Below are positions 52,865 to 62,399 of a stretch of 64,000 bases of DNA, in pieces. The notes under the pieces were generated by a model. That model did no database searches, was not told where the DNA came from, and saw only the letters and a list, made by a program, of their open reading frames with translations. Source of the DNA: GCA-2709075 sp964492555 (GTDB taxonomy: Bacteria > Pseudomonadota > Alphaproteobacteria > MPNO01 > UBA2964); assembly GCA_964492555.1 (NCBI GenBank), contig CAZBKQ010000005.1, positions 1 to 64,000 of the forward strand, read 5' to 3'. Position numbers and translations under genes: made by a program. The stretch's first letter is position 1. Each line of letters starts with the position of its first letter.

Positions 52865-53941
52865 CTATGCCACCGGGTTGGGGCCGAGATGCGGGAAGGC
52901 CGAATGTTCATGCGGCAAGCGCACCGGCATCGCGTCAGTGACATATTCCGGCGCCAACTGATCGAGCGATGTCACCCCGAGCAGACCCATCGTTGTGGTG
53001 ATTTCCCGCTCCATCAACTCCAGGCACTTCACCAGCCCTTCCGATGCCCCGGCGCCCAGCGCCCAGGCCTGAAGCCGGCCGATCGCCGCGTAATCGGCGC
53101 CCATCGCGATCGCCTTGATGACGTCGGTGCCGCGCGTGAATCCGCCATCGATAATGATCTTGGCCTTGCCGTTCACCGCCGCGGCAATCTCCGGCAGGGT
53201 CTGGATATTGCCCAGCACATGGTCGAGCTGCCGCCCGCCATGGTTGGAGATATAGATCGCATCGACCCCGTGCTCGACGGCGAGCGCGGCGTCTTCCGCC
53301 GTCATGATGCCCTTGACGATAAACGGCCGGTCGCCGATCTCATCCTGGATCATTTTCACCGTGTCCCAGGTGATCTTTTTCTGCCAGTCGCGGGCGGGCA
53401 CGCGGCGCAGGGCAAGCTGTGAGGGGTTGAGCCGTTCGCGGTTGCCGTAGAACGCGCTGTCGACCGTCAGGGTCACGGAGTGATAGTTCGATTTGACCAC
53501 CCGTTTGACCAGGTCCTTGATCCAGTCATCATCGCCCCGGACATAAATCTGGAAGCTTTTCGGATGGGGGCTGTTATCGGCGACTTCCTCGAGGCTGGGC
53601 TCGGTCACGGTCGACAGGAAATTGACCGTCCCGAACTGTTCCGCGGCGTCGTCGACATCGAGCGCGCCCTTGGGCGAGAAACGATGGATGCTGCCCATCG
53701 GCGCCATCAGCACCGGCATGCGCAACTTGTGCCCGAAGAAATCGCTGGAGGTGTCGATTTCGCTGACATCGCGGCAGATACGCGGACGAAAGGCCAGGGA
53801 ATCCAGCGCCATCCGGTTGCGGCGTAAAGAGGTCTCGCTCTCGGCGGCGCCGCAGACGTAATCCCAGTTATCCTGATCCATATTGCGCCGGGCCATCAGG
53901 ATCATGTCGTGCATGGTCAGAAAATCGGCATGGGTGGTCAT
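52865..53941 (-). CDS. FMN-dependent alpha-hydroxyacid dehydrogenase/oxidase B
   Basis: 358 residues. Motifs: APMGSIHRFSPKG, KGIMTAEDAALAVEHG, ISNHGGRQLDH with the catalytic His, and IDGGFTRGTDVIKAIAMGAD. Tandem with paralogue C upstream on the same strand (37 bp between), and 27 bp downstream of the convergent alpha/beta hydrolase. Confidence 0.93.
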   Translation of the reverse strand: MTTHADFLTMHDMILMARRNMDQDNWDYVCGAAESETSLRRNRMALDSLAFRPRICRDVSEIDTSSDFFGHKLRMPVLMAPMGSIHRFSPKGALDVDDAAEQFGTVNFLSTVTEPSLEEVADNSPHPKSFQIYVRGDDDWIKDLVKRVVKSNYHSVTLTVDSAFYGNRERLNPSQLALRRVPARDWQKKITWDTVKMIQDEIGDRPFIVKGIMTAEDAALAVEHGVDAIYISNHGGRQLDHVLGNIQTLPEIAAAVNGKAKIIIDGGFTRGTDVIKAIAMGADYAAIGRLQAWALGAGASEGLVKCLELMEREITTTMGLLGVTSLDQLAPEYVTDAMPVRLPHEHSAFPHLGPNPVA

Positions 53942-53978
53942 CGGTATCTCCCTGTTGACTTATTTCTTAGAAGGCGGC

Positions 53979-55055
53979 TCAGGTCAGCCGGCCGCCGGGT
54001 ATATGCGGAAAGGCGCTCATTTCGTGGCTCGGCCCGACCGGGCGCGTCTTGGTCAGATAGGACGGGTTCAGCTGGTCAAGCGAGGTGACGCCCAGCAAGC
54101 CCATCGCGATCTCGATTTCCGTCTTCAGGATATCGAGGCAATTCATCAGGGCCTGCTGTCCGCCGGCGGCGAGCGCGAAGGCCTGCAACTTGCCGATCCC
54201 AACGGCCCGGGCGCCGAGCGCGACCGCCTTGACGATGTCGGTTCCCCGCATGAAACCGCCATCGACATAGACTTCCGCCTTTCCGCCGACCGCCTCGACG
54301 ATATCCGGCAAGACGCCGATACTGCCGCGGTCATGGTCCAGCTGGCGGCCGCCATGGTTTGACACATAGATTGCACTGGCGCCGTGATCGATGGCCATCA
54401 ACGCATCCTCGACGGTGCCGATCCCCTTGATGATCATCGGCCCGTCCCAGATGCGGACCATGTCGTCCCAGATATCCCAGCTCAGCCCGGCGAGATATTC
54501 GCGTCCGGCGGAGTTACGCCGCGTCGGCGGTTCCCAGCCATTCATCTTTTGCCGTTCGCGGTTGCTGTAGACGCAGGTGTCGACGGTGACGACCAGGGCC
54601 TTGTAATTGTGATCCTTGACCCGGCCGAGCAGTTCCTCGATCCATTCGCGCCCGCCCCGCACATAGATCTGATAGAATTTGGGATGCAGCGTGTTAAGGC
54701 CGATTTCCTCAAGGCTCGGCTGTGTATGGCCGCTTTGAATGTTGATCAGCCCAAGTTCTTCCGCCGCTTCGTCGCTGCATAATGATCCTGCCGGGGTGAC
54801 GATTTGCAGGGATGCCACCGGCGCCAGAAAGACCGGCATCGATGACGGGTGGCCCAGGATGGTTGTCGACATGTCGACCTTCGACACGTCGCGCAGGACA
54901 CGCGGAATAAAGGCGAGCGAATCCAGCGCGTGTCTGTTTCGCCGCATGGAGGTTTCGGTCTCGCTGCCGCCGGCGAGATAGTCCCATACCGGCCCGGTCG
55001 CGTTGCGCCGCGCGCGGACAATGATTTCGTGATTGGTCTGAAATTCCCACTCCAT
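53979..55055 (-). CDS. FMN-dependent alpha-hydroxyacid dehydrogenase/oxidase C
   Basis: 358 residues from ATG 55055 (MEWEFQTN), matching the length of copy B; an in-frame TTG at 55091 would add 12 unaligned residues. Motifs: APVASLQIVTPAG, KGIGTVEDALMAIDHGA, YVSNHGGRQLDH and VDGGFMRGTDIVKAVALGAR. Most like copy A near its catalytic His. First gene of a leftward pair, divergent from a 2OG dioxygenase. Confidence 0.93.
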   Translation of the reverse strand: MEWEFQTNHEIIVRARRNATGPVWDYLAGGSETETSMRRNRHALDSLAFIPRVLRDVSKVDMSTTILGHPSSMPVFLAPVASLQIVTPAGSLCSDEAAEELGLINIQSGHTQPSLEEIGLNTLHPKFYQIYVRGGREWIEELLGRVKDHNYKALVVTVDTCVYSNRERQKMNGWEPPTRRNSAGREYLAGLSWDIWDDMVRIWDGPMIIKGIGTVEDALMAIDHGASAIYVSNHGGRQLDHDRGSIGVLPDIVEAVGGKAEVYVDGGFMRGTDIVKAVALGARAVGIGKLQAFALAAGGQQALMNCLDILKTEIEIAMGLLGVTSLDQLNPSYLTKTRPVGPSHEMSAFPHIPGGRLT

Positions 55056-55315
55056 CGCGGGCACGGCTCCGAACTTGTTGGATGTTGGCAAAAACTTTAG
55101 TGCCGGACCGGAAGCTTGTCACCTCGCCGGCGGCGCTTTTACCAGGTCGGTCGGCTGGCGGGGAAAAAGCGATAATATTCGTCTCTAACGAGACAATAAT
55201 TTTCTATGGCAATCATTTGATAAAAAAGAGACCTTTCGATAGGCTTCCGGTCATAAAAAATGTGATGGCGCACAGCGCGATGTATCGCCGCGCCCGGAAA
55301 CAGGGAAAATTGATC

Positions 55316-56401
55316 ATGGCGACAGCGACCGAATTGACGACCCGCAAACCCGCGAAGCCTCAGGAACCGGTTATCGACCCGGCGGCGTGGACCAAGGACG
55401 ATCTCGACAGGGATCAGGGCTGGGTTCATCCGCTGACAGAGGGGCAGGTGAAAGAACTCGACGATACCGTCCGGCGTCTTGAAAAGGACGGCGTGGAGTT
55501 GATGGACATCACGCCGGATATGTATGACATGCCGACGCTGTCGCCGCGTCTGGCGGAGATCAAGGCGGATATTATCGAGGGCAGGGGGCTGGCGGTTATC
55601 CGTGGCGTGCCGGTGGTGGATTACAGCCGCCTGCAATCGGCGATCGCCTTCTGGATTGTAGGGCAGCATATCGGGGAGCCGGTTTCGCAGAATGCCAAGG
55701 GGCATCTGCTGGGACATGTCGCCGATCTTGGGGGGACGACGCTTAAAAACCCGACCCATCGCGGGTATCAGACACATGAAACGCTGCCTTATCACTGCGA
55801 CAGCTGCGATATCGTCAGTCTGCTGTGCCTGCATCCATCGAAGAGCGGCGGTGAATCGCTGTTGACCAGTTCGCTCAATCTTTACAACGAAATGCTCAAG
55901 CGCGCGCCTGAACTGGCGGCGGAGTTGAGCAAGCCGATCTATCGCGACCGGCGGAATGAAATTCCCGAGGGCAAGGACCCGTGGTTTATATTGCCTGTAT
56001 TCAATTTCTATGAGGGTTACCTGAGCGTCAGTTGGCAGGGCGGCTATATCCGCTCAGCGCAGCGTTTTGAAGAGCTGCCACGGCATTCGGAGGCGCTCAA
56101 ACAGGCGATTGAGCTGTTCACGCAACTTGCCAATGAACTTGCCTATTCGATGGATTTCCGCCATGGCGATATCCAGTTCCTGCACAATCATGTGACGGTC
56201 CATTCCCGGACGGAGTTCGAGGATTATCCGGAACCCGAACGCCGCCGAAACCTGCTGCGTTTCTGGCTTTCGACCCCGGGGGGGCGGCCGCTGCCTCAGG
56301 CCTATTTCGACCGCTATGGCCATCTGGGGCCGGATGACCGGCCTTCGGGCGGGGTTATCGTACCGGGCACAAAATTCTCAACACCGCTCTATCCCGAATA
56401 G
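55316..56401 (+). CDS. TauD/TfdA-superfamily (clavaminate synthase-like) dioxygenase
   Basis: 361 residues from ATG 55316 (GGGA upstream; ATG 55263 is an alternative). A distant member of the 2OG/Fe oxygenases, longer than the five TauD copies. The probable H-x-D site is YHCDSCD and the distal His is in FLHNHVTVHSRTEFED, with arginines in ERRRNLLRFWLS. It lacks the N-terminal PLSDALGAE motif. Single gene divergent from the FMN dehydrogenases, with 55092-55262 as shared promoter DNA. Confidence 0.85.
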   Translation: MATATELTTRKPAKPQEPVIDPAAWTKDDLDRDQGWVHPLTEGQVKELDDTVRRLEKDGVELMDITPDMYDMPTLSPRLAEIKADIIEGRGLAVIRGVPVVDYSRLQSAIAFWIVGQHIGEPVSQNAKGHLLGHVADLGGTTLKNPTHRGYQTHETLPYHCDSCDIVSLLCLHPSKSGGESLLTSSLNLYNEMLKRAPELAAELSKPIYRDRRNEIPEGKDPWFILPVFNFYEGYLSVSWQGGYIRSAQRFEELPRHSEALKQAIELFTQLANELAYSMDFRHGDIQFLHNHVTVHSRTEFEDYPEPERRRNLLRFWLSTPGGRPLPQAYFDRYGHLGPDDRPSGGVIVPGTKFSTPLYPE

Positions 56402-56484
56402 GGTTTGCGGATTAACATAGGTCAAGAATACTGCGGGTCTCATAAAATCTAAATACGCATAACCCCGCGCCACGGAGAGGGAAC

Positions 56485-57693
56485 ATGGAACTACCGACAA
56501 GTGATCGCTATCACAAGATGAGCATCGACAGCTTCAATACGGAGCAGCTGTTGACCAACGCGGCGCGCCAGCGTGATGCCCGCAATTTTCACGAATTTCC
56601 GATCGTTGATGCCGACACGCATCAATATGAAAGCGAATCTGTTCAGGAAATCATCGATTACATCGAAGACGATGTGCTGCATCAGCTTATTTCCTCCAAC
56701 CCGGGCATCATGTCCCGCGGACGTGGCGGATATCAGCCGATCGGCGGCCGGGTAACCCGTTATCCGCTGCGCAAGATCGAGGAAACGCCGGCGGACGGCG
56801 TTCACCGTGATGTCCATTTGGCCCGCCGTCACATGGATGCGATGGGCGTGGATTACATGGGGCTGTTCCCGACAGGCATGTTGTCGGTCGGGCTGATGCC
56901 GCAAAAGGAAATCGAAGTCGCCTATGCGCGGGCCTATTCACGCTGGCTGACCGAAAAGGTCCTGCCGCACGATCCGCGGGTGAAGGGCTTTATCTATCTG
57001 CCGTTCAATACCCCGGAGGAGGCCTATCAGATGGTCCTCGATTTCGGCGACAAGAAGGGCGTCATGGGCTTTCTGGTTACCAGCCCCCGTTATGCGCCGA
57101 TCCATGACAATGCCTATATGAAGACCTATTCGCTGATTGAGGAGATGGGCATGCCCATCACTTTCCATTCAGGTTTAAACTGGAACGATCCGCTGATGTC
57201 GGTAACCAACCGCTTCATCTCGGCGCATGCGCTTGGTTTCACGCTTTATAACGTGATTCACATGTGCAACTGGATTACCAACGGGTTGAATGAGCGTTTC
57301 CCCAAGCTGAAGGTCATCTGGACCGAATCCGGTCTCGCCTGGGTGCCGTGGCTGGGTCAGCGTCTCGACAATGATTACAAGATGCGGGTCAGTGAATGTC
57401 CGTCCCTGAAAAAGCTGCCGAGCGAATACATGAAGGACATGTATTACACCAGTCAGCCGATGGAAATTCCGAACGATCACAGCTTCCTTGAATCGACGTT
57501 CAAATTCATCAATGCTGAAACGCAGCTGCTTTACGCATCCGACTATCCGCATTGGGATATGGATTTGCCGAGCACCATTTACGATCTGCCGTTCCTCGAT
57601 GAGACCGCGAAGCGGAACATCCTCGGCGGTAACGCGATCAAGGTGTTCAATATGGATGTGTCGGACCGCTATCCTGACTACAAGGCGGCGTAG
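56485..57693 (+). CDS. Amidohydrolase family protein 1 (amidohydrolase-2/ACMSD-like)
   Basis: 402 residues, GGAGAGG upstream. TIM-barrel metal hydrolase or decarboxylase of the amidohydrolase-2 type. Visible: VDADTHQYES near residue 42 (one His where many members have H-x-H), TFHSGLNW, IESGLAWVPW-like TESGLAWVPW, and the metal-binding Asp in YASDYPHWDMD. First of three paralogues; a hairpin after its stop separates it from the Rieske gene. Activity could be hydrolytic or decarboxylating. Confidence 0.9.
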   Translation: MELPTSDRYHKMSIDSFNTEQLLTNAARQRDARNFHEFPIVDADTHQYESESVQEIIDYIEDDVLHQLISSNPGIMSRGRGGYQPIGGRVTRYPLRKIEETPADGVHRDVHLARRHMDAMGVDYMGLFPTGMLSVGLMPQKEIEVAYARAYSRWLTEKVLPHDPRVKGFIYLPFNTPEEAYQMVLDFGDKKGVMGFLVTSPRYAPIHDNAYMKTYSLIEEMGMPITFHSGLNWNDPLMSVTNRFISAHALGFTLYNVIHMCNWITNGLNERFPKLKVIWTESGLAWVPWLGQRLDNDYKMRVSECPSLKKLPSEYMKDMYYTSQPMEIPNDHSFLESTFKFINAETQLLYASDYPHWDMDLPSTIYDLPFLDETAKRNILGGNAIKVFNMDVSDRYPDYKAA

Positions 57694-57707
57694 CGGACAA
57701 CTTTCGT

Positions 57708-57735
57708 CGAAGGCCGGGGCCAACCCCGGCCTTCG
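57708..57735 (+). terminator. Strong hairpin between amidohydrolase 1 and the Rieske gene
   Basis: CGAAGGCCGGGG (57708-57719), loop CCAA, CCCCGGCCTTCG (57724-57735): a perfect 12-bp stem, followed by TTCTCT rather than a long T-run. It may reduce, not abolish, read-through. Confidence 0.6.
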
Positions 57736-57805
57736 TTCTCTATAGAAACAGGGTAATCGGGACCGATAATCCCGAAAAGAACAAAGGTCAGAAAGGCAAG
57801 AGGAA

Positions 57806-58177
57806 ATGGCTAAGGAAATTCTCGTCGGCAAGACTTCCGAATTTGAGGAAGGCGGCAAAAAAATCGTTCCCAATGGGAAAAGCGAAATCGGCGTCTATCT
57901 GGTGAAGGGCGAATGGTTCGCCTATCAGAATCTGTGCCCGCATCAGGGCGGCCCGGCCTGTGAAGGGTTGTTGATGGCCAAGGTCGAGGAAGTCATCGAC
58001 CCGGAGAAAAAGACCTATCACGGCATGCGCTTCAATCATGACGAAATGCATATCGTCTGCCCGTGGCATGGTTGGGAATTCCGTATGGATGACGGCGTCG
58101 CTTGCGGCGATTCCAAGTGGAAGTTGCGCAAGTATGATGTCGAGGTTCGGGGAGACGAGGTCTATGTCCTCGCCTGA
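57806..58177 (+). CDS. Rieske [2Fe-2S] ferredoxin-type protein
   Basis: 123 residues, cytosolic. Cluster ligands C44-x-H46 (CPHQGG) and C85-x2-H88 (CPWHGWEF). The stretch between the two motifs is about 38 residues, longer than usual for ferredoxin-type Rieske proteins, due to an insert (KVEEVIDPEKKTYHG). A single-domain electron carrier; no terminal oxygenase alpha subunit is adjacent. The next gene overlaps by 14 bp. Confidence 0.92.
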   Translation: MAKEILVGKTSEFEEGGKKIVPNGKSEIGVYLVKGEWFAYQNLCPHQGGPACEGLLMAKVEEVIDPEKKTYHGMRFNHDEMHIVCPWHGWEFRMDDGVACGDSKWKLRKYDVEVRGDEVYVLA

Positions 58178-58514
58178 GGAAAGGGTCGCAGACCCGCGCG
58201 AGGCCGATCTGCCCGAAGGCGGGGAGGTAATCGCCCACATTCCCGAGGAAGAGAAGCTTCTCAAGGAATGGTCCGCCAAGATCGCCGCGTTGCCGGAAGG
58301 GGAGCCCATTCCCGACCATCTGGTCAAGGAAGGGATTACAGCGCTGACGCGGCTGTATTCGACCAAATTCCAGTTGGGAGAACGGTGGGAGCCGTTCTCC
58401 GACAATAACGTCGTGCCGGCGACGGCGGCGATGATCATGTGCACCGCCATGATGCGCCAGGTGAATGTGGAAGTGTTCGAGCTCGGCATGTGGCAGTCCT
58501 GGTCGGGCGCCTGA
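58164..58514 (+). CDS. 116-residue protein of unknown function between Rieske and amidohydrolase genes
   Basis: ATG 58164 overlaps the Rieske stop by 14 bp (GGGGAGACGAGG upstream). No signal peptide or membrane span. An acidic N-terminal third (PEERVADPREADLPEGGE) precedes a helical region (EEEKLLKEWSAKIAALPEG) and a hydrophobic C-terminal part rich in Met and aromatic residues (MIMCTAMMRQVNVEVFELGMWQSW). Not recognised. Translational overlap with the Rieske protein suggests the two form a complex or are needed in equal amounts. Confidence 0.75.
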   Translation: MSSPEERVADPREADLPEGGEVIAHIPEEEKLLKEWSAKIAALPEGEPIPDHLVKEGITALTRLYSTKFQLGERWEPFSDNNVVPATAAMIMCTAMMRQVNVEVFELGMWQSWSGA

Positions 58515-58536
58515 ACGATTAGCGAAGGGAAGCGTT

Positions 58537-59781
58537 ATGGACATAGCAACCAGCGATATTCACAAACAATCGATCGAATCCTTCGACACGGAAAAGCTGT
58601 TGAAAAATGCGGCGCGGCAACGCGACGACCGTAAATACGACACGTTCCCGATCGTCGATGTCGATTGCCATCACTATGAAAACGAATCCCTCAATGAAAT
58701 CGTCGAGTATTTCGACGACCCGGTGCTCAAGCAGGTGGGCAAGGTCTATTCCGGCAGCGGCACGGGCGCGCAATCGCCCTTTGTCCCGGGTGGCACCGGT
58801 TATCAGGACGTCGCGGGCCGGGTAACGCGCTATCCGCTGCGAAAGATCGAAACCACGCCGGCCGATGACAAGCATCGCGATATTCATCTGTCGCTACGCT
58901 GGATGGATGCGATGGGTGTCGATTATTCCTGCCTGTTCCCGACCCCGATGCTGACCATCGGCACGCATCCGCAGAACGAGGTCGAGGCCCAGATGGCCAA
59001 GGGCTATAACCGCTGGCTGCTTGACAAGATCACGTCCAAGGAAAAACGCATCAAGACGATGATCTATGTGCCGTTCAATGATCCGGAAGCGGCCTATGAA
59101 ACAGTCAAGGAATTCGGCGATCACCCAGACGTTATCGGTTTCATGGTGGTCTCCGTCCGCTATAAGCCGGTTTATGACAACGCCTATATGAAGACCTATG
59201 CGTTGATGGAGGAAATGGGCAAGCCGCTTGGCTTCCACGCCGGTTTCAACTGGGGCGATCCGCTGGTCGGCAACACGAACCGTTTCCTCGTCACGCATGC
59301 GTTGGGCTTCACCCTGTTCAACACGGTGCATCTCTGCAATTGGGTCATCAACGCCCTGCCGGAACGTTTCCCCAAGCTGAAAGTGATCTGGATCGAATCA
59401 GGCCTTGCCTGGATTCCCTGGATCATGCAGCGCCTCGACAATGACTACAAGATGCGCTGGTCCGAGGGGCCCTCGCTCAAGAAACTGCCAAGCGAGTATA
59501 TGCGCGATATGTATTACACCTCCCAGCCGATGGAAATTCCGGACCGGGAAGATGTGCTGGAAATGACATTCGACCTGATCAATGCCGACACGCAGCTCTT
59601 GTGGGCGTCGGATTATCCTCATTGGGATATGGATCTTCCCTGTGTGATTTATGACCGGCCATTCCTGAATGAGACGCAGAAACAGCGCATTCTTGGCGGC
59701 AATGCGATTGAGCTTTTCGGTCTGGATGTGGCCGACCGGTTCCCGAACTACAAGGTGCCCGAGATCAACACCGCCTCCTGA
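58537..59781 (+). CDS. Amidohydrolase family protein 2
   Basis: 414 residues from ATG 58537. IVDVDCHHYENES near residue 42 (H-H in place of H-x-H), GFHAGFNW, WIESGLAWIPWIMQRLDND and WASDYPHWDMD. It is very close to copy 3 over its full length, and both share EKLLKNAARQRD at the N-terminus with amidohydrolase 1. 22 bp after the 116-residue protein; the following copy starts 11 bp after its stop. Confidence 0.92.
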   Translation: MDIATSDIHKQSIESFDTEKLLKNAARQRDDRKYDTFPIVDVDCHHYENESLNEIVEYFDDPVLKQVGKVYSGSGTGAQSPFVPGGTGYQDVAGRVTRYPLRKIETTPADDKHRDIHLSLRWMDAMGVDYSCLFPTPMLTIGTHPQNEVEAQMAKGYNRWLLDKITSKEKRIKTMIYVPFNDPEAAYETVKEFGDHPDVIGFMVVSVRYKPVYDNAYMKTYALMEEMGKPLGFHAGFNWGDPLVGNTNRFLVTHALGFTLFNTVHLCNWVINALPERFPKLKVIWIESGLAWIPWIMQRLDNDYKMRWSEGPSLKKLPSEYMRDMYYTSQPMEIPDREDVLEMTFDLINADTQLLWASDYPHWDMDLPCVIYDRPFLNETQKQRILGGNAIELFGLDVADRFPNYKVPEINTAS

Positions 59782-59792
59782 CGAGCGGTCTC

Positions 59793-61022
59793 ATGGACCT
59801 GGCCACCAGCGATATCACCCGCCAATCCATTGCGGCGCTTGATACAGAGAAGCTGCTGAAAAATGCAGCCCGCCAGCGGGATGTGCGGGGACTGACAGAG
59901 TTTCCGATTATCGATGTCGACTCTCACCACTATGAGAACGAGTCGATCCGGGAAATCATCCAGTATGTCGACGACCCGGTCTTGAAGCAGAACGCCCTGG
60001 TTTACAGTTCCGGCGGGATCGGGGCGCAAATGCCGATGTTGCCGGGCAATGTCGGGTATCAGGACGTGGCCGGCCGGATCACCCGTTATCCGCTCAGAAA
60101 GACGGAAACCACACCCGCAGACGGGACGCATCGCGATGTGCATCTGTCGCTTCGATGGATGGATGCGCTGGGTGTAGATGTCGCGACCCTGTTCCCCAGT
60201 CCGATGCTGGTATTGGGATTGCACCCCCAGCCCGAAGTGGAGGCGGGTCTTGCCAAGGCCTATAACCGCTGGCTTCTCGAAAATGTTTGCGCGCAGGAAA
60301 AGCGCATCAAGACGATGATCTATGTGCCGTTCAATGATCCCGAAGCGGCCTATGAGACAGTGAAGGAGTTTGGCGGGCATCCCGATGTCATCGGTTTTAT
60401 GGTGGTCTCCGTCCGCTACAAGCCGGTTTATGACAATGCCTATATGAAGACATACAGGCTGATGGAGGAAATAGGTAAGCCGCTGGCATTTCACAGCAAT
60501 TATAACTGGAATGACCCGCTGATCGGCAACACCAACAGGTTTCTGGTCACCCATGCGCTCGGCTTTACCCTGTTCAACACAATTCATCTCTGCAACTGGG
60601 TCATTAACGGGCTGCCGGAACGGTTTCCGAATCTGAACGTTATCTGGATCGAATCCGGGCTTGCCTGGATTCCCTGGATCATGCAGCGCCTCGACAATGA
60701 CTATAAAATGCGTTGGTCGGAAGGGCCGTCATTGAAGCGTCTTCCCAGCGAATATATGCGGGATATGTATTATACCAGCCAGCCGATGGAGATGCCGGAC
60801 CGGATGGACGTATTGGAGATGACCTTCGATCTCATCAACGCCGAATCCCAACTCCTTTGGTCATCGGATTATCCGCATTGGGACATGGATATGCCGAGTG
60901 TGATTTACGATTTGCCGTTTCTTGATGAAGCCACGAAACGGCGTATTCTCGGCGGAAACGCAATAGATTTGTTCGGGCTCGATCTGTCGGATCGTTATCC
61001 GGATTATCGCGCGGCCTCATAG
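59793..61022 (+). CDS. Amidohydrolase family protein 3
   Basis: 409 residues. IIDVDSHHYENES, AFHSNYNW, WIESGLAWIPWIMQRLDND and WSSDYPHWDMD. A tandem duplicate of copy 2. Followed 10 bp later by an MmgE/PrpD gene, so the run 57806-62328 looks like one operon. Confidence 0.92.
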   Translation: MDLATSDITRQSIAALDTEKLLKNAARQRDVRGLTEFPIIDVDSHHYENESIREIIQYVDDPVLKQNALVYSSGGIGAQMPMLPGNVGYQDVAGRITRYPLRKTETTPADGTHRDVHLSLRWMDALGVDVATLFPSPMLVLGLHPQPEVEAGLAKAYNRWLLENVCAQEKRIKTMIYVPFNDPEAAYETVKEFGGHPDVIGFMVVSVRYKPVYDNAYMKTYRLMEEIGKPLAFHSNYNWNDPLIGNTNRFLVTHALGFTLFNTIHLCNWVINGLPERFPNLNVIWIESGLAWIPWIMQRLDNDYKMRWSEGPSLKRLPSEYMRDMYYTSQPMEMPDRMDVLEMTFDLINAESQLLWSSDYPHWDMDMPSVIYDLPFLDEATKRRILGGNAIDLFGLDLSDRYPDYRAAS

Positions 61023-61032
61023 AGAATTCAGC

Positions 61033-62328
61033 ATGCCCGCACTGACACAGGATCTGATCGCGCTGATCCGGGGGCGTGACGTCATGCCCGATGATCTTCA
61101 CAAGACGGCGCTGTTTACGCTTGACGCGGTGGCGAATGCCATCGCCGGCCGCAATAGCGAACCGGGCCGTAAGTTGCTGGCCTGGGCGTCGGGAAGGCCG
61201 ATGGATGCCGGGCGGCGCGCCTTTGTCATGGGCGGTCTGACCCATATTCTGGAAGTCGATGACATCCACCGCGCCTCCGTGGTGCATACCGGCTGTGTGA
61301 CCGTGCCGGCGGTCCTCGCGCTGGCGTCGGAGCGTGAGCTGTCCGGCGATGTTCTGCTGAAGGCGGTCCTTTTTGGATTTGAGGCGGCATGCCGTGTCGG
61401 CATGGCGGTCGGGCCCGCCCATTACCGTATCTGGCACAACACGGCGACTTGCGGGCCTTTCGGGTCGGCTATGGCGGCGGCCACCCTTCTGGGGCTGGAT
61501 GATGAGGCGGCGATGAACGCCCTCGGCAATGCCGGTACGCAATCCGCCGGGGTGTGGGAGTTTCTGAAAACCGGCGCGATGAGCAAACATCTCCATGCCG
61601 GGCGGGCGGCGGAGGCGGGGGTTGTGGCCGCTGAACTGGCGGTAGAGGGCTTTACCGGCCCGCCGGCCATTCTGGAAGGGCCGACCGGTTTTTTCGCCGC
61701 CGCCTGTCCCGATCCCGACCCGGATGCGGTGCTGCGCGATCCCAACGCGCCCTGGCAGGTGCATCTGACGTCGATCAAACCCTGGCCTTCCTGCCGCCAT
61801 ACCCATCCGGCGATAGATGCGGCTTTAGGCATCGCGGATCAGATTGATGCGGCGGCGGTCAAATCCGTCTCCGTGCAGACTTATGGTGCGGCGATCGATG
61901 TCTGCGACCGGCCGGTGGCGAATTCCGCCTATGAAGCCAAGTTTTCCCTGCAACATTGCGTCGCGGCTTCGCTCCAGCGCGGCAAGGTGGATTTTTCCGC
62001 CTTTGATGATGCCGCGCGCGAGAAGGCTGCTTCATTGGCGCTCAAGGTCAATGTCGAGGCGGGCGGAGACTATGCCACTGCCTATCCGGCAGCCTGGGGC
62101 GCGGGCATAACGGTTGAAACAGATGATGGGCAAGAGATCGCCGCCAGCGCGCCGGAATGCCGGGGTGATCCGGAAGCCGCGCTTAGCGATGATGAGATGA
62201 TTGAGAAGGCGCGCGATCTTATCCGTTTTGGCGGCATCAACGATCCCGCCGCCATCGTGGATAGCGTGATGGGAGCAGCTGATGGCGGGCGTTTCCCCGA
62301 TCCATCCACGATCCTCAGCGCCGCGTGA
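61033..62328 (+). CDS. MmgE/PrpD family protein
   Basis: 431 residues. Family of 2-methylcitrate dehydratase and iminodisuccinate epimerase-like enzymes. Signatures: LEVDDIHRASVVHTGCVTVP near residue 75, AACRVGMAVGPAHY, HNTATCGPFGSA and the KPWPSCRHTHPAIDAA block. It probably dehydrates or epimerises a tricarboxylic or hydroxy-dicarboxylic acid. Last gene of the amidohydrolase operon, before a tricarboxylate transporter. Confidence 0.93.
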   Translation: MPALTQDLIALIRGRDVMPDDLHKTALFTLDAVANAIAGRNSEPGRKLLAWASGRPMDAGRRAFVMGGLTHILEVDDIHRASVVHTGCVTVPAVLALASERELSGDVLLKAVLFGFEAACRVGMAVGPAHYRIWHNTATCGPFGSAMAAATLLGLDDEAAMNALGNAGTQSAGVWEFLKTGAMSKHLHAGRAAEAGVVAAELAVEGFTGPPAILEGPTGFFAAACPDPDPDAVLRDPNAPWQVHLTSIKPWPSCRHTHPAIDAALGIADQIDAAAVKSVSVQTYGAAIDVCDRPVANSAYEAKFSLQHCVAASLQRGKVDFSAFDDAAREKAASLALKVNVEAGGDYATAYPAAWGAGITVETDDGQEIAASAPECRGDPEAALSDDEMIEKARDLIRFGGINDPAAIVDSVMGAADGGRFPDPSTILSAA

Positions 62329-62399
62329 CGCTTGCAAGGGCTGGGGCAACCCGGCATTCTTTGTTATCGTTTGATTCTGACTAAATTGGGGAGACTATT

